The translations under genes were made by a program, and so were the position numbers. Positions 1-7,363 of a DNA stretch of 28,729 bases are shown here, one piece after another. This DNA is from a virus. Numbering within the stretch: position 1 is the first letter of the stretch; every line of letters begins with the position of its first letter. Under the pieces are notes generated by a model that searched no databases, was not told where the DNA came from, and saw only the letters and a program-made list of their open reading frames with translations. Where the stretch lies: IMG/VR virus record IMGVR_UViG_3300017739_003779, positions 1-28,729 of that record; one strand, written 5' to 3'.

Positions 1-35
1 GTTAACTCATCTTTGAAAAATCTTAATACTTGCAT
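1..35 (-). CDS. Start of a gene running off the left edge (partial)
   Basis: Only the first 11 full codons are visible, giving MQVLRFFKDEL, which is too little to assign a function. The ATG at 35-33 is preceded by an A-rich leader containing AAAGG a few bases upstream, one of the few Shine-Dalgarno-like signals in the window. A promoter-like element (62-92) lies about 25 bases upstream, so this is probably the first gene of a new transcript. The frame stays open to the window edge. Confidence 0.5.
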   Translation of the reverse strand, partial: MQVLRFFKDEL

Positions 36-51
36 AACCTTTATTTTTTTA

Positions 52-66
52 ATTTACGCCGTAAAT
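52..66. promoter_or_regulatory. 15-bp palindrome overlapping the left-end promoter
   Basis: Seven-base arms ATTTACG and CGTAAAT flank a single central base. The palindrome overlaps the downstream half of the -7 element and the predicted transcription start of the left-edge gene. On the minus strand it is followed by an A-rich rather than T-rich stretch, so it does not look like a terminator for the leftward transcript. It could be an operator, or chance in AT-rich DNA. Confidence 0.25.
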
Positions 67-92
67 ATACGAACCCTTCTTCAGGTAGCCAA
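62..92 (-). promoter_or_regulatory. Bacteroidetes-type promoter for the left-edge gene
   Basis: On the minus strand TTG (92-90) is followed by exactly 20 bases and then TATATTTA (69-62). This resembles the Bacteroidetes primary sigma consensus, -33 TTTG and -7 TAnnTTTG with about 19-21 bases between. The same 12-mer TTCGTATATTTA and the same 20-base spacer occur at 592-623, the only other real gap at this end. The element overlaps the end of the 114-aa gene, so it lies partly in coding sequence. The predicted start site is near 58, giving a leader of about 23 nt. Confidence 0.5.
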
Positions 93-425
93 GGATTCCA
101 CAATAGAACTTACAGCTTTTTCAGCTTTTTTTTTCTCTAACCAATCCATTGCTTTTTTAATTTCAGCACATTTTTCATATTTCTCTTGCTCTTCATATGC
201 CTTTAAACTTTCTTCTAATGTATGGTGAAAATCTTGTTTATCAATGGTAATATCATATATAGCATCTTCATCTGTACTTATTACACTTAAAGCATGGTGG
301 TGACGTTTTTTACTAGTTAGGTTTTTTAATATTGTACTAACTAAAGCTTCATATACCCTAAAATCTCTGGATTTAATTAATTTTTCAAATTCCTCAGCGT
401 TTTGTACTTCAAATTCAGTTGCCAT
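81..425 (-). CDS. 114-aa phage protein with UVR-like C-terminal helix pair
   Basis: This is a small acidic/basic soluble protein of unknown function. Residues about 75-100 (LKAYEEQEKYEKCAEIKKAM and after) resemble the UVR motif, the helical hairpin by which UvrB and UvrC interact. In phages such a hairpin may only be a protein-docking helix. The N-terminal part (FEVQNAEEFEKLIKSRDF) looks helical. A short His run, KKRHHHALS, lies mid-protein. The gene starts one base after the stop of the 52-aa gene, so both are probably read from the promoter at 592-623. The UVR resemblance is by eye and weak. Confidence 0.7.
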   Translation of the reverse strand: MATEFEVQNAEEFEKLIKSRDFRVYEALVSTILKNLTSKKRHHHALSVISTDEDAIYDITIDKQDFHHTLEESLKAYEEQEKYEKCAEIKKAMDWLEKKKAEKAVSSIVESLAT

Positions 426-426
426 A

Positions 427-585
427 TTAAAACAGTTTTAAAAAGTTACTATCTATACTTTTATCTTTTAATTTACTAAAATATTCATCTTTTTTAAGCA
501 TTTTAGTAGCTTGACGTTCAAGATGTTTTGATTTAGTATTTTTAAAATCCTTAACTATTTTATCGTGTTTACGATTTTTTTTCAT
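427..585 (-). CDS. 52-aa highly basic small protein
   Basis: Translation from the ATG at 585-583 gives 52 residues beginning MKKNRKHDKIVKDFKN and ending SNFLKLF. Lysine, arginine and histidine make up about a third of the residues, with no membrane segment, so binding to nucleic acid or an acidic partner is possible but unproven. It lies between the HNH-like gene and the 114-aa gene with one-base spacing to the latter. A promoter-like element ends only about seven bases before the ATG, so the message would be almost leaderless if that promoter is used. An alternative start at Met29 would leave only 24 residues. I do not recognise the family. Confidence 0.6.
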   Translation of the reverse strand: MKKNRKHDKIVKDFKNTKSKHLERQATKMLKKDEYFSKLKDKSIDSNFLKLF

Positions 586-591
586 CGTACA

Positions 592-623
592 TAAATATAC
601 GAAGGTGGGATATTATTGACAAA
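592..623 (-). promoter_or_regulatory. Bacteroidetes-type promoter in the gap before the 52-aa gene
   Basis: On the minus strand TTTG (623-620), then 20 bases, then TATATTTA (599-592). It fits the -33 TTTG / -7 TAnnTTTG pattern except that the last G is A. It occupies almost exactly the short gap after the stop codon of the HNH-like gene. It shares TTCGTATATTTA and the 20-base spacer with the element at 62-92. The predicted start site falls within a few bases of the ATG at 585. Confidence 0.55.
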
Positions 624-1271
624 TTATCTATATGAAACTAAATTATAGGGATCATCTTTATCTATGGGATTTTCACCATCTAGACCCAATTCACGTAATC
701 TTTGTAAATGGTAGTCATCTAGTTGCATATCTACAGCATCAGTAGTTTTAGAAACTGAAATGTTATCTTCTAATTTTTTTATATCTCTTTGGGTAAATAT
801 TTCTCCTATAAATAAAAAGTAACAATTATAACATAAAAATTCTATATTATTTAAATTATAATTTAATTTATTTTTATCTTTAAAATGTAATATTAGGGGT
901 ACTTTATGGTCAGTTACTCTATGTTCTTGAAATCCACAATTACCACAACATTCTTCTAAATATCCTTCAGTTGTTAATCTATATTTTAATTTATCAGGTG
1001 AAAATGAAGCAGGGTTAATTTTACCCTCTATTATATCTATTAAAGCAGGTTCTTTACCACTAGATTTTAAAAACTTAGGTACACCTTTACCACTTTGGTT
1101 TTTATGTACTTCAAATAGGGTTTTTCCTGATTCCTCATCTACATACAGCTTCATATAACGCTTTAAATGGTGGTATGAGCAATTTAGGTATCTAGCTGCT
1201 GCCCTAACTGATTTAGTCTTATTCATAGCAGCTAAACACATATCCTTTGATATAGGTTTAGGTGCGGGCAT
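624..1271 (-). CDS. HNH-like zinc protein with helix-turn-helix, degenerate active site
   Basis: Residues about 8-42 look like a helix-turn-helix (KSVRAAARYLNCSYHHLKRYM), as in DNA-binding halves of phage HNH proteins. Residues about 105-156 carry a zinc-ribbon-like HNH core: C109-x2-C112, then LILHF with H129, Asn residues 139-142, and C147-x2-C150. In active HNH enzymes the last cysteine is usually followed by the catalytic/metal His; here it is Tyr151. The protein may therefore bind DNA without cutting it, or use different ligands. Its ATG overlaps the stop of the upstream zinc-ribbon gene (TAATG), implying coupled translation. A C-terminal tail of about 55 residues is acidic and unassigned. 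Confidence 0.65.
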   Translation of the reverse strand: MPAPKPISKDMCLAAMNKTKSVRAAARYLNCSYHHLKRYMKLYVDEESGKTLFEVHKNQSGKGVPKFLKSSGKEPALIDIIEGKINPASFSPDKLKYRLTTEGYLEECCGNCGFQEHRVTDHKVPLILHFKDKNKLNYNLNNIEFLCYNCYFLFIGEIFTQRDIKKLEDNISVSKTTDAVDMQLDDYHLQRLRELGLDGENPIDKDDPYNLVSYR

Positions 1272-1582
1272 TAATTATCCGTTTCTACTATTGTAAATGG
1301 ACCCTGTAGATTATCTCTGTCTTGTTTATTGGGTCTAATTTCAGATTTAGTTTTATTTTCCATCTCCTCATATCTCTCAAATTGTTCTTGTGTCATTACC
1401 TCCAAATCAACCCAAGTATGATCACCCGTTCCTCTCATTACAGGTATTCCCCTTTTAGCTGATACTGTAGAACAATTAACACAAACATGGTAACCTAATT
1501 CTCTTCGTTTTACAGGCATAGGTCCACCACATTGAGGACATTCCATCATTTCTAATTTCTCCATTGTTTTTGTTTGATACAT
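1271..1582 (-). CDS. Zinc-ribbon protein, 103 aa
   Basis: Two CxxC pairs, C15/C18 (CPQC) and C34/C37 (CVNC), 16 residues apart, make a treble-clef or zinc-ribbon fold very likely. The rest, including QEQFERYEEMENKTKSE, is charged and probably helical. Such proteins in phages often contact RNA polymerase or nucleic acids, but nothing here fixes the role. The ATG follows three bases after the upstream stop codon. Met7 and Met12/13 are other possible starts that would keep both CxxC pairs. The start has no Shine-Dalgarno sequence. Confidence 0.7.
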   Translation of the reverse strand: MYQTKTMEKLEMMECPQCGGPMPVKRRELGYHVCVNCSTVSAKRGIPVMRGTGDHTWVDLEVMTQEQFERYEEMENKTKSEIRPNKQDRDNLQGPFTIVETDN

Positions 1583-1585
1583 ATA

Positions 1586-1978
1586 TTAATTTTTAAATAA
1601 CTTTAACTTTTTACAAACGTTGTATACTTGTAAAGGTGTTTTTGCTTTATATCTTTTACCAGTATCTTTATCTTCTATATACTGTTGTTCATCCTTAATT
1701 TTAGCTCCATTAACAAACCAAAATATTACTTCAGCTACTTTTTCATCATAATATTCATATACTAGATCCTCTATTACTTGAAAATATAAATCCTCATACA
1801 TTATAAGATTTAAACCATATTCCGAAAAAACTTTATCTGTTCGTTCCTGTATTGAAACTAATCTATTTACTAAGTGAATAAAAAATTTTTTATGCTTACT
1901 TTCTATCTTTTTGGGATTTTCTTTTATTTGAAGTTTTAATCCTCCGATAGTAATAGACTTTTTATTTTTATCTTTCAT
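1586..1978 (-). CDS. Conserved-looking phage protein, 130 aa, function unknown
   Basis: A soluble, probably helical protein. A basic N-terminus (MKDKNKKSITIGG) leads into a helical core with two aromatic/acidic stretches, EDLYFQVIEDLVYEYYDE and AEVIFWFVNG, and it ends with a basic tail. No catalytic motif or membrane segment is visible. It overlaps the C-terminus of the upstream glycosyltransferase gene by 11 bases, so it is co-transcribed with the sugar cluster although its content looks like a phage core protein rather than a sugar enzyme. I do not recognise the family with certainty. Confidence 0.65.
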   Translation of the reverse strand: MKDKNKKSITIGGLKLQIKENPKKIESKHKKFFIHLVNRLVSIQERTDKVFSEYGLNLIMYEDLYFQVIEDLVYEYYDEKVAEVIFWFVNGAKIKDEQQYIEDKDTGKRYKAKTPLQVYNVCKKLKLFKN

Positions 1979-3191
1979 TTATTATTAAATTATTTTCATA
2001 AGTTTTTAGTTTATTAACTGTAATTTTTAAATTGCCTAATTCAAATTCTCCTATTTCACCACTATCCTGTATTATTTCTGATATCTGTTGTATTATAGAA
2101 TAATCCTGATTATTAAAAGTATTTCCATTTATTTTTATAAAAATATCTGTAGGTAAAAAGCCATTATTAGTGTAATCATTTAAATTACCTATAGTATTTA
2201 TTTTTTCTTTTAAATTAAAAGAAGTTTTTGGTTGTTCTAATTCTATATATTCTTGAAAATTATCATTTACATAGATTTTATCACACCAGGGTTCTAACAT
2301 CCCTAATAACTGTGTATTGGAATTATCTATAGAAATACCTATATTATATTTTGGTGGTACAATTGGTTTCATTAAAGCATCGTGTTTACAATAATGCCCC
2401 CATTTACGTAGAAACTCTCTAGTTGATCTTTGGTTTTGAGCTAACCATTCATCTGTTTCTCTATTTTTCATAAATACTTCACCATTAGGATTTCGTGTAG
2501 CTCCATCTGCAAATCTTGAACCCCTACAAGTCATATGATAAACAAATCCCTCCCATGTTTGTATAAACTTAATTCCATTTAAGTGGAATCTATTAAATAT
2601 GTCCGTATCTTCTTTAGATTGGGGTGCAAATATTTCATCATGCCCCCCTATTTCTTGAAAATCTTTTTTCCAAAATGCCCAAGGTGCAAATATGCCCTCC
2701 GTTATTTTACCCTTTGATTTTAATCTACCTAGTTGAGTAAGTAAAATATCTTCATTAAACTCTTCAGGTTCAATGCCACAATCTAATAATATCTTTTCTG
2801 GTCCATCTGGGTGTAATGGTGGTTCAATTCTAGTAAGTGATACTATAGTTTTCTCTTTTAATTCTTTCTCAATTGAATCCAAAGCATAGGGGCATAAGTA
2901 CATATCAGCATGATAAATCATACAAATATCATTTGTAGCTACTTCATTCACTAGAGTATCATATAATATAGTATGACCTAAACGTGTGGGTCCTTCATTT
3001 CTAATTGCCCTAAATAATGGATCTTTTTCCATCATTTCCCGACACCACCCCCAAGTATCATCTTTATTGCTAAAATCATCAGCTACACAAATTTCTACTT
3101 TATGGTTACCTTGATTTCTACGAATTGAATCATATGACCATTTTAAATATTTAAGATTATTTCTACTAGGCTGTATTAAGGATATTTTCAT
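1968..3191 (-). CDS. Family 2-type glycosyltransferase with extra C-terminal domain
   Basis: The first 230 or so residues read as a GT-A family 2 enzyme: MKISLIQPSRNNLKYL at the start, an acidic pair in ICVADDFS (D38/D39), and YHADMY (residues 93-98) where the metal-binding DxD normally sits. EDTDIFNRF further on is the usual acceptor-side ED motif, here EDTD. The expected reaction is transfer of a sugar from a nucleotide-sugar with inversion; donor and acceptor are unknown. Residues about 270-407 form an unassigned domain. This is the last gene of the glycan cluster and its start overlaps the stop of the gene at 3191-4147 by one base. Confidence 0.75.
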   Translation of the reverse strand: MKISLIQPSRNNLKYLKWSYDSIRRNQGNHKVEICVADDFSNKDDTWGWCREMMEKDPLFRAIRNEGPTRLGHTILYDTLVNEVATNDICMIYHADMYLCPYALDSIEKELKEKTIVSLTRIEPPLHPDGPEKILLDCGIEPEEFNEDILLTQLGRLKSKGKITEGIFAPWAFWKKDFQEIGGHDEIFAPQSKEDTDIFNRFHLNGIKFIQTWEGFVYHMTCRGSRFADGATRNPNGEVFMKNRETDEWLAQNQRSTREFLRKWGHYCKHDALMKPIVPPKYNIGISIDNSNTQLLGMLEPWCDKIYVNDNFQEYIELEQPKTSFNLKEKINTIGNLNDYTNNGFLPTDIFIKINGNTFNNQDYSIIQQISEIIQDSGEIGEFELGNLKITVNKLKTYENNLIINER

Positions 3192-4147
3192 TAAAATGTA
3201 TTTTTTATAGTGTTAATAAATGTTTTATAGTTAGAAATGTTATGGGGAAAAGTTTTTTGAATATCTTCAACTAAAATAATATTATTATTAGATAAATTTC
3301 TATAATATGAATCTTTGCTAAAATAATCTTTACGACTTTCTACCCCTCTAGAAAGCCACATAATACTATCTCCCCCAAAATAGCTAGTTAATATTCCAGC
3401 ACCTCCTATATAGCTTATAAATTTATTACAATTAGCATATAACATACATTGTAATTCATTAAATTCTAAATCACTATTTTGAGATAATATATCCTCAAAT
3501 AAAATAACATTTTCAAAATACTTCGTTAACTCGTAATCATTTAGTAAACCTATTCCCTCAACTATAGCCTCAATATTAATTTGGTTGGGTAGAGTATTTA
3601 ATTCATTTTGATCCTGAGTTGGAAGATTATTACATAGAGGTCTATGGTAAATAATTTTATAATTTTTTTCAGTTAAATAAGTAAAAATTTCGTATAAGCA
3701 TTCTATGCTAAAATATCTTAAACTATGAGTATTAGAATGAGGTTGGTATGAATTATTTATTATAATATATTCTTTATTAAATTTAAATCTGTTATTTTTA
3801 TATTGATCTTTTAATGGAGGAGGTGTCCATTTACTATAATCTAAAACTCCATTTGCCTTATTTTGTTTTTCTTTAGTAAGTTCTCCATAACTTTGTCCAA
3901 ACATAGCCATAGCATTATGGTGTAACCAATCATTAGGTAAAGAGGATAAATTGGCAGCTTCATTGCTAATTGTTCTTATATTATATTTTTCTTCTACATT
4001 ATCGCAAAAATAATAAAAAGGTTTCATTCCTTTACTAGTAATAACCTTTTCTAACTTATTATTTTGATATAGCCAATAAGCATAAGGAACACTTAAAACT
4101 AACTCTATTCCAAACTCGGGATTAGTATCTACTACTATTTTATTCAT
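3191..4147 (-). CDS. Probable GT-B-like glycosyltransferase, 318 aa
   Basis: No textbook motif is present, so the assignment rests on overall character and context. The N-terminus (KIVVDTNPEFGIELVLSV) resembles the opening strand and helix of GT-B enzymes that begin with an EFG(W/Y)E-like stretch, as also seen in the gene at 18453-19460. The C-terminal third has LYANCNKFISYIGGAGILTSY, a strand-turn-helix reminiscent of the donor-binding half of GT-B folds. It is embedded between a GT2 gene and the formyltransferase, with an 8-base overlap to the latter. It has no membrane segment. It could instead be a non-catalytic relative. Confidence 0.5.
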   Translation of the reverse strand: MNKIVVDTNPEFGIELVLSVPYAYWLYQNNKLEKVITSKGMKPFYYFCDNVEEKYNIRTISNEAANLSSLPNDWLHHNAMAMFGQSYGELTKEKQNKANGVLDYSKWTPPPLKDQYKNNRFKFNKEYIIINNSYQPHSNTHSLRYFSIECLYEIFTYLTEKNYKIIYHRPLCNNLPTQDQNELNTLPNQINIEAIVEGIGLLNDYELTKYFENVILFEDILSQNSDLEFNELQCMLYANCNKFISYIGGAGILTSYFGGDSIMWLSRGVESRKDYFSKDSYYRNLSNNNIILVEDIQKTFPHNISNYKTFINTIKNTF

Positions 4148-4802
4148 TAATATAGGATTTAGTTATATATAATTTACTACCATCTTTAAACTCTATATAA
4201 GCATTGGGATAGGGATCTTGTAAACATCTTATTTTATTATAAAAATATTCGGCATTTTTATCTTCTAAATCCTTTAAAGTTATTTTACTTTCAACAGGTT
4301 TTCTTCTTTTGTAATAACTTGATTTTGAATTATCCTGTTTTATACCCTTAAGATTAGGTGAAAAATTTTGTATTAAATCCCTAGTTAATTTTACTCCTAA
4401 AATAATTATTCTATCAAATATATCATTTAAATCCCCCTCTAAAGAAAATTCTTCTTGATAGAGTATATTTCCTGTATCTATACCTTCATCCATTTTAAAC
4501 AAAGTTACAGCACTTTTATTTTCACCATTTATTATTTGATTCTGGATTGGACTTCCTCCCCTGTACTTAGGTAGTGGTGAAGGATGTAACATAACTGAAA
4601 AATAGTTTAATAAAAAATCATCCTTTATTATCCAACTCCAACCATACCAAAGAATTAAAGTAGGATTAAAATTTTTAATTTTTTTATTAGTTAATTCTTC
4701 CCTTGAACTAATTATTAAAAATTCATAATTATTATATTCTTTTTCTATAATATTATAAATTTGTTTAGCCCAATCACGGTATCCACAACATAATATTTTC
4801 AT
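4140..4802 (-). CDS. Formyltransferase (sugar N-formyltransferase-like)
   Basis: The core HPSPLPKYRGGSPIQNQI (residues 73-90) and MDEGIDTGNIL (104-114) are the hallmark of the methionyl-tRNA/sugar N-formyltransferase catalytic domain, which moves a formyl group from N10-formyl-tetrahydrofolate to an amine. His73 and Asp109 of the usual Asn-His-Asp triad are present, but the Asn position two residues before the His is Met71. At 220 aa it is shorter than Fmt (about 315) and lacks room for the full C-terminal tRNA-binding domain, so an amino-sugar substrate is more likely than Met-tRNA. It overlaps the deacetylase gene upstream by ATGA, implying tight coupling. Confidence 0.8.
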   Translation of the reverse strand: MKILCCGYRDWAKQIYNIIEKEYNNYEFLIISSREELTNKKIKNFNPTLILWYGWSWIIKDDFLLNYFSVMLHPSPLPKYRGGSPIQNQIINGENKSAVTLFKMDEGIDTGNILYQEEFSLEGDLNDIFDRIIILGVKLTRDLIQNFSPNLKGIKQDNSKSSYYKRRKPVESKITLKDLEDKNAEYFYNKIRCLQDPYPNAYIEFKDGSKLYITKSYINE

Positions 4803-5473
4803 ATAGTTTTTCTTATTAGTTTAAAGGCTTCAGCATATTTGTTTCCTGATTGCATCCCTCTTTGTTCTGCTTGAATTGTTATTCCTTTTTTATTTCTAGG
4901 AAAAGGCCAAGGTCTTTCCTCTGATATAAAACATTTCATTGCCTTACATTTATTATTAATATCTTCTAGGGATAAATTGAAAAAAACATTAGGTAAAAAA
5001 GATGTCCTAAACCCCCATTCAGAACTACTTAATACTTCATAAGCATAAACCTGTTTTACAGTACCACTTGGTCTAGTAGCTATAATAGTAGCATTATGTA
5101 CCTTTCTATGATCCATATTACTATCACTATGCCAATGAGTAAATATTGTATCAGGTTTAAAATTATTAATTTCTTTTTCAATAATTTTATTTATTTCTAT
5201 TTGGGGGATAATATCTAATCTTCCACAAGGTAAATTATAAAATTCATATTTATCTACACCTATAATTTCTAATGCCTCTTTAGCATAACTATTTCTAATA
5301 GTTATTTCTTTTTCCGCATCAGGTTCATATGTAGGATTACTAAATCTACAAGTAGTACCCTCTGCAATAAAAACTACTTTAAATTTAACTTTATTACGAA
5401 ATCTATTCATAATACCCCCACAACCTAGTATATCATCATCTGGGTGAGCTGCTATTATTAAGGCTTTTTTCAT
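4799..5473 (-). CDS. PIG-L/LmbE-family N-deacetylase
   Basis: IIAAHPDDD at residues 6-14 is the family signature (usually AHPDDE), giving zinc ligands His10 and Asp13 and the probable general base Asp12. The second metal motif is THWHSDSNMDH (112-122), ending with His122. Members such as MshB, PIG-L and BshB remove an acetyl group from N-acetylglucosamine in small molecules or lipid-linked sugars. It shares ATGA overlaps with both neighbours: the dehydratase gene before it and the formyltransferase gene after it. The order suggests that it exposes an amine that the formyltransferase then caps. The family call is firm; the substrate is inference. Confidence 0.87.
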   Translation of the reverse strand: MKKALIIAAHPDDDILGCGGIMNRFRNKVKFKVVFIAEGTTCRFSNPTYEPDAEKEITIRNSYAKEALEIIGVDKYEFYNLPCGRLDIIPQIEINKIIEKEINNFKPDTIFTHWHSDSNMDHRKVHNATIIATRPSGTVKQVYAYEVLSSSEWGFRTSFLPNVFFNLSLEDINNKCKAMKCFISEERPWPFPRNKKGITIQAEQRGMQSGNKYAEAFKLIRKTI

Positions 5474-6417
5474 AATACCTTATTTTCTTTTAAGAATTCA
5501 TAAACTTCATTGTCAGGCATAAGGGAATCAAAACTATTATAAGATTTAAATTCTGAGGTTACAATATTATCAGTTATTAAATAATTCTCTTTTAAATTAA
5601 TAGTTTTAGTCCATTCCACCTCGGAAATCATTGCTTCATGTAATTTTTCACCCGGACGTATTCCTACAACATTTAGGTTTCCTTTTATATTTTTCCATTT
5701 GAATAAAGCCTCGGCTATAGAAGGTATACTAAAGGATTTTACTTTAGGAACACATATACACCCATGGGTGTCATTATTATAAGCAAAATCAATTAAATCT
5801 GTTGCTTTTTCTAAAGATAATAAAAATCTGGTCATTCTCATATCAGTAATAGGAAGAGAAGTGGATCCATTATTTAATAAATTTTTAAAAAATGGAATTA
5901 CTGAACCAGTAGATTCTAAAACATTACCATATCTAACTAAACAAACCTTAATTTTATTTTGTTGTTTAGCATAATCAATATATAACCTTTCAGAAATAGC
6001 CTTACACATCCCATACACATTTATAGGAGAACATGCTTTATCTGTACTTATAAACATTAAAGTTTCTATTTGATGATTACTACATTTAACAGATTGTATT
6101 AAATGTTGATGACCTAATATATTTACATTTACAGATTCAAAAGGGTTTAATTCACAAATAGGAACATGTTTTAAAGCTGCAGTATTAATGATTATGTGGG
6201 GTTTATAATCCTCTATAGAATTTCTTATACTATTAATATCTTTTACATCTCCTATTTTAAAACTTAAATTTTTATGGTTATATTTTTTTTCTAGATTAAC
6301 ATGTTTATGTTCATCTCTACTTAAAACCATAATAAAATTATTTTTAATATAACGTGAAATTAAGGTTTGTCCAAGAGCCCCGGTACCACCTATAATTAAT
6401 ATTTTTTTATTTTTCAT
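5470..6417 (-). CDS. PseB/CapD-like nucleotide-sugar 4,6-dehydratase
   Basis: An extended short-chain dehydrogenase. The NAD(P) loop is IIGGTGALGQ (GxxGxxG at 10-16). The catalytic section FISTDKACSPINVYGMCKA contains D126, K127, Y135 and K139 with the same spacing as in PseB (D132, K133, Y141, K145). NxxALKHVP, VRYGNVLESTGSV and IRPGEKLHE are also typical. The likely reaction is conversion of UDP-GlcNAc to a 4-keto-6-deoxy HexNAc, with or without C5 inversion. At 315 residues it is close to soluble PseB (about 333) and lacks the membrane half of CapD/FlaA1-type proteins. It overlaps the gene before it by 11 bases and the deacetylase by 4. Confidence 0.85.
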   Translation of the reverse strand: MKNKKILIIGGTGALGQTLISRYIKNNFIMVLSRDEHKHVNLEKKYNHKNLSFKIGDVKDINSIRNSIEDYKPHIIINTAALKHVPICELNPFESVNVNILGHQHLIQSVKCSNHQIETLMFISTDKACSPINVYGMCKAISERLYIDYAKQQNKIKVCLVRYGNVLESTGSVIPFFKNLLNNGSTSLPITDMRMTRFLLSLEKATDLIDFAYNNDTHGCICVPKVKSFSIPSIAEALFKWKNIKGNLNVVGIRPGEKLHEAMISEVEWTKTINLKENYLITDNIVTSEFKSYNSFDSLMPDNEVYEFLKENKVL

Positions 6418-7363
6418 ATTCTAAAATTATTTTATCCCATATAGTTTTATAAACTGATTCATGAAAATATTTTTTATACAACTTTTTTGATTTATTGCTA
6501 CAATGTACGTAAAATTCTTTATTTTTCCTAAGTTTTTTTACTAATTCTTTTCCTTTTTTTATGTCACTAGGTTCAATAGATAAATCAGGAAAACATAATT
6601 TTTGGGTATTAGTATCTATATTACCTATACAAGGTATACCTAAATAAGCACAATTTAAATGAAATGTTCCCCCTATTGTGTTAGGATTTAAATGTACAGC
6701 ATATTTAAACTGGCTTAACTTAATTATCCATTCATTCCATTGCATGTAGGGTAAATGGTTTATTTCCTCTAAACTTATTTCATCTTTTTCCATTCTACCC
6801 ATTTGTGGGGCATATATTTTTTCTCCTGATTCGTTTGCTACTATTAAGGAATTAAATCCTCCGTACCAACGAACTAAATTCCCCCCAATTATAGTTCCTT
6901 TTCTATTATCTATAGTAGTAAGTAAATTATTAGAAATAGGGTCTTCTATCATTAAAGTTGGATTTATAAAACATTTCTTTTCTAATAATCCCTCATAATA
7001 TCTTTTATCCTTATCATTATGGGCTAATGCAAAATCAGCATTTATCATTATATTAAAAAACCAAAACGATTGATTTAAAGGTAATGATTGAAAATACCAA
7101 GATGGGCCCTCTTGCATAAAAGCATATTTTTTACATACACGTTTTAATTCATTTACTATATCAAAACCCATAAAATTTTTAACGTTTTTTGGGATTATAA
7201 TTATTCCTAATTCACAATAATTATCCGGTAATTGTTTTAATTTAAGAATATTATGGTGAGTTGCATTCTGTGCTACCCACCAAGCATATTCCGTTCTCAT
7301 ATTAGGATGATTTCTTTTTATCTTTCCATCAAAATTCATTTCTGTTAACCAAACTATTTCCAT
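6407..7363 (-). CDS. Probable GT-B glycosyltransferase, 318 aa
   Basis: I place the start at the ATG at 7363 (MEIVWLTEMNFDG); an in-frame ATG at 7375 would add four residues and a longer overlap. Two Rossmann-like halves can be guessed: an N-terminal part with EYAWWVAQNATHH, and a C-terminal part with KYAVHLNPNTIGGTFHLNCAYLGIPCIGN, which resembles the donor-binding region of GT4-type enzymes, where a glycine-rich loop and a conserved acidic or hydrophobic helix follow. No ER membrane or secretion signals are seen. It overlaps the upstream gene by 10 bases. The family assignment is by overall character. Confidence 0.6.
   Translation of the reverse strand: MEIVWLTEMNFDGKIKRNHPNMRTEYAWWVAQNATHHNILKLKQLPDNYCELGIIIIPKNVKNFMGFDIVNELKRVCKKYAFMQEGPSWYFQSLPLNQSFWFFNIMINADFALAHNDKDKRYYEGLLEKKCFINPTLMIEDPISNNLLTTIDNRKGTIIGGNLVRWYGGFNSLIVANESGEKIYAPQMGRMEKDEISLEEINHLPYMQWNEWIIKLSQFKYAVHLNPNTIGGTFHLNCAYLGIPCIGNIDTNTQKLCFPDLSIEPSDIKKGKELVKKLRKNKEFYVHCSNKSKKLYKKYFHESVYKTIWDKIILEYEK

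Noticed and set aside
41-66. Rho-independent terminator at the left end
   Set aside because: The palindrome is followed by an A-rich, not T-rich, stretch on the transcribed strand, and no plus-strand gene ends there to use it in the other direction.
13-228. 71-aa plus-strand open frame at the left end
   Set aside because: It lies opposite the 114-aa gene and the promoter, has a Ser/Phe-rich low-complexity product, and no plus-strand gene is supported anywhere else.
4140-4802. Methionyl-tRNA formyltransferase (fmt)
   Set aside because: The protein is about 95 residues shorter than Fmt and sits in a sugar cluster beside a deacetylase, so an amino-sugar substrate is more plausible.
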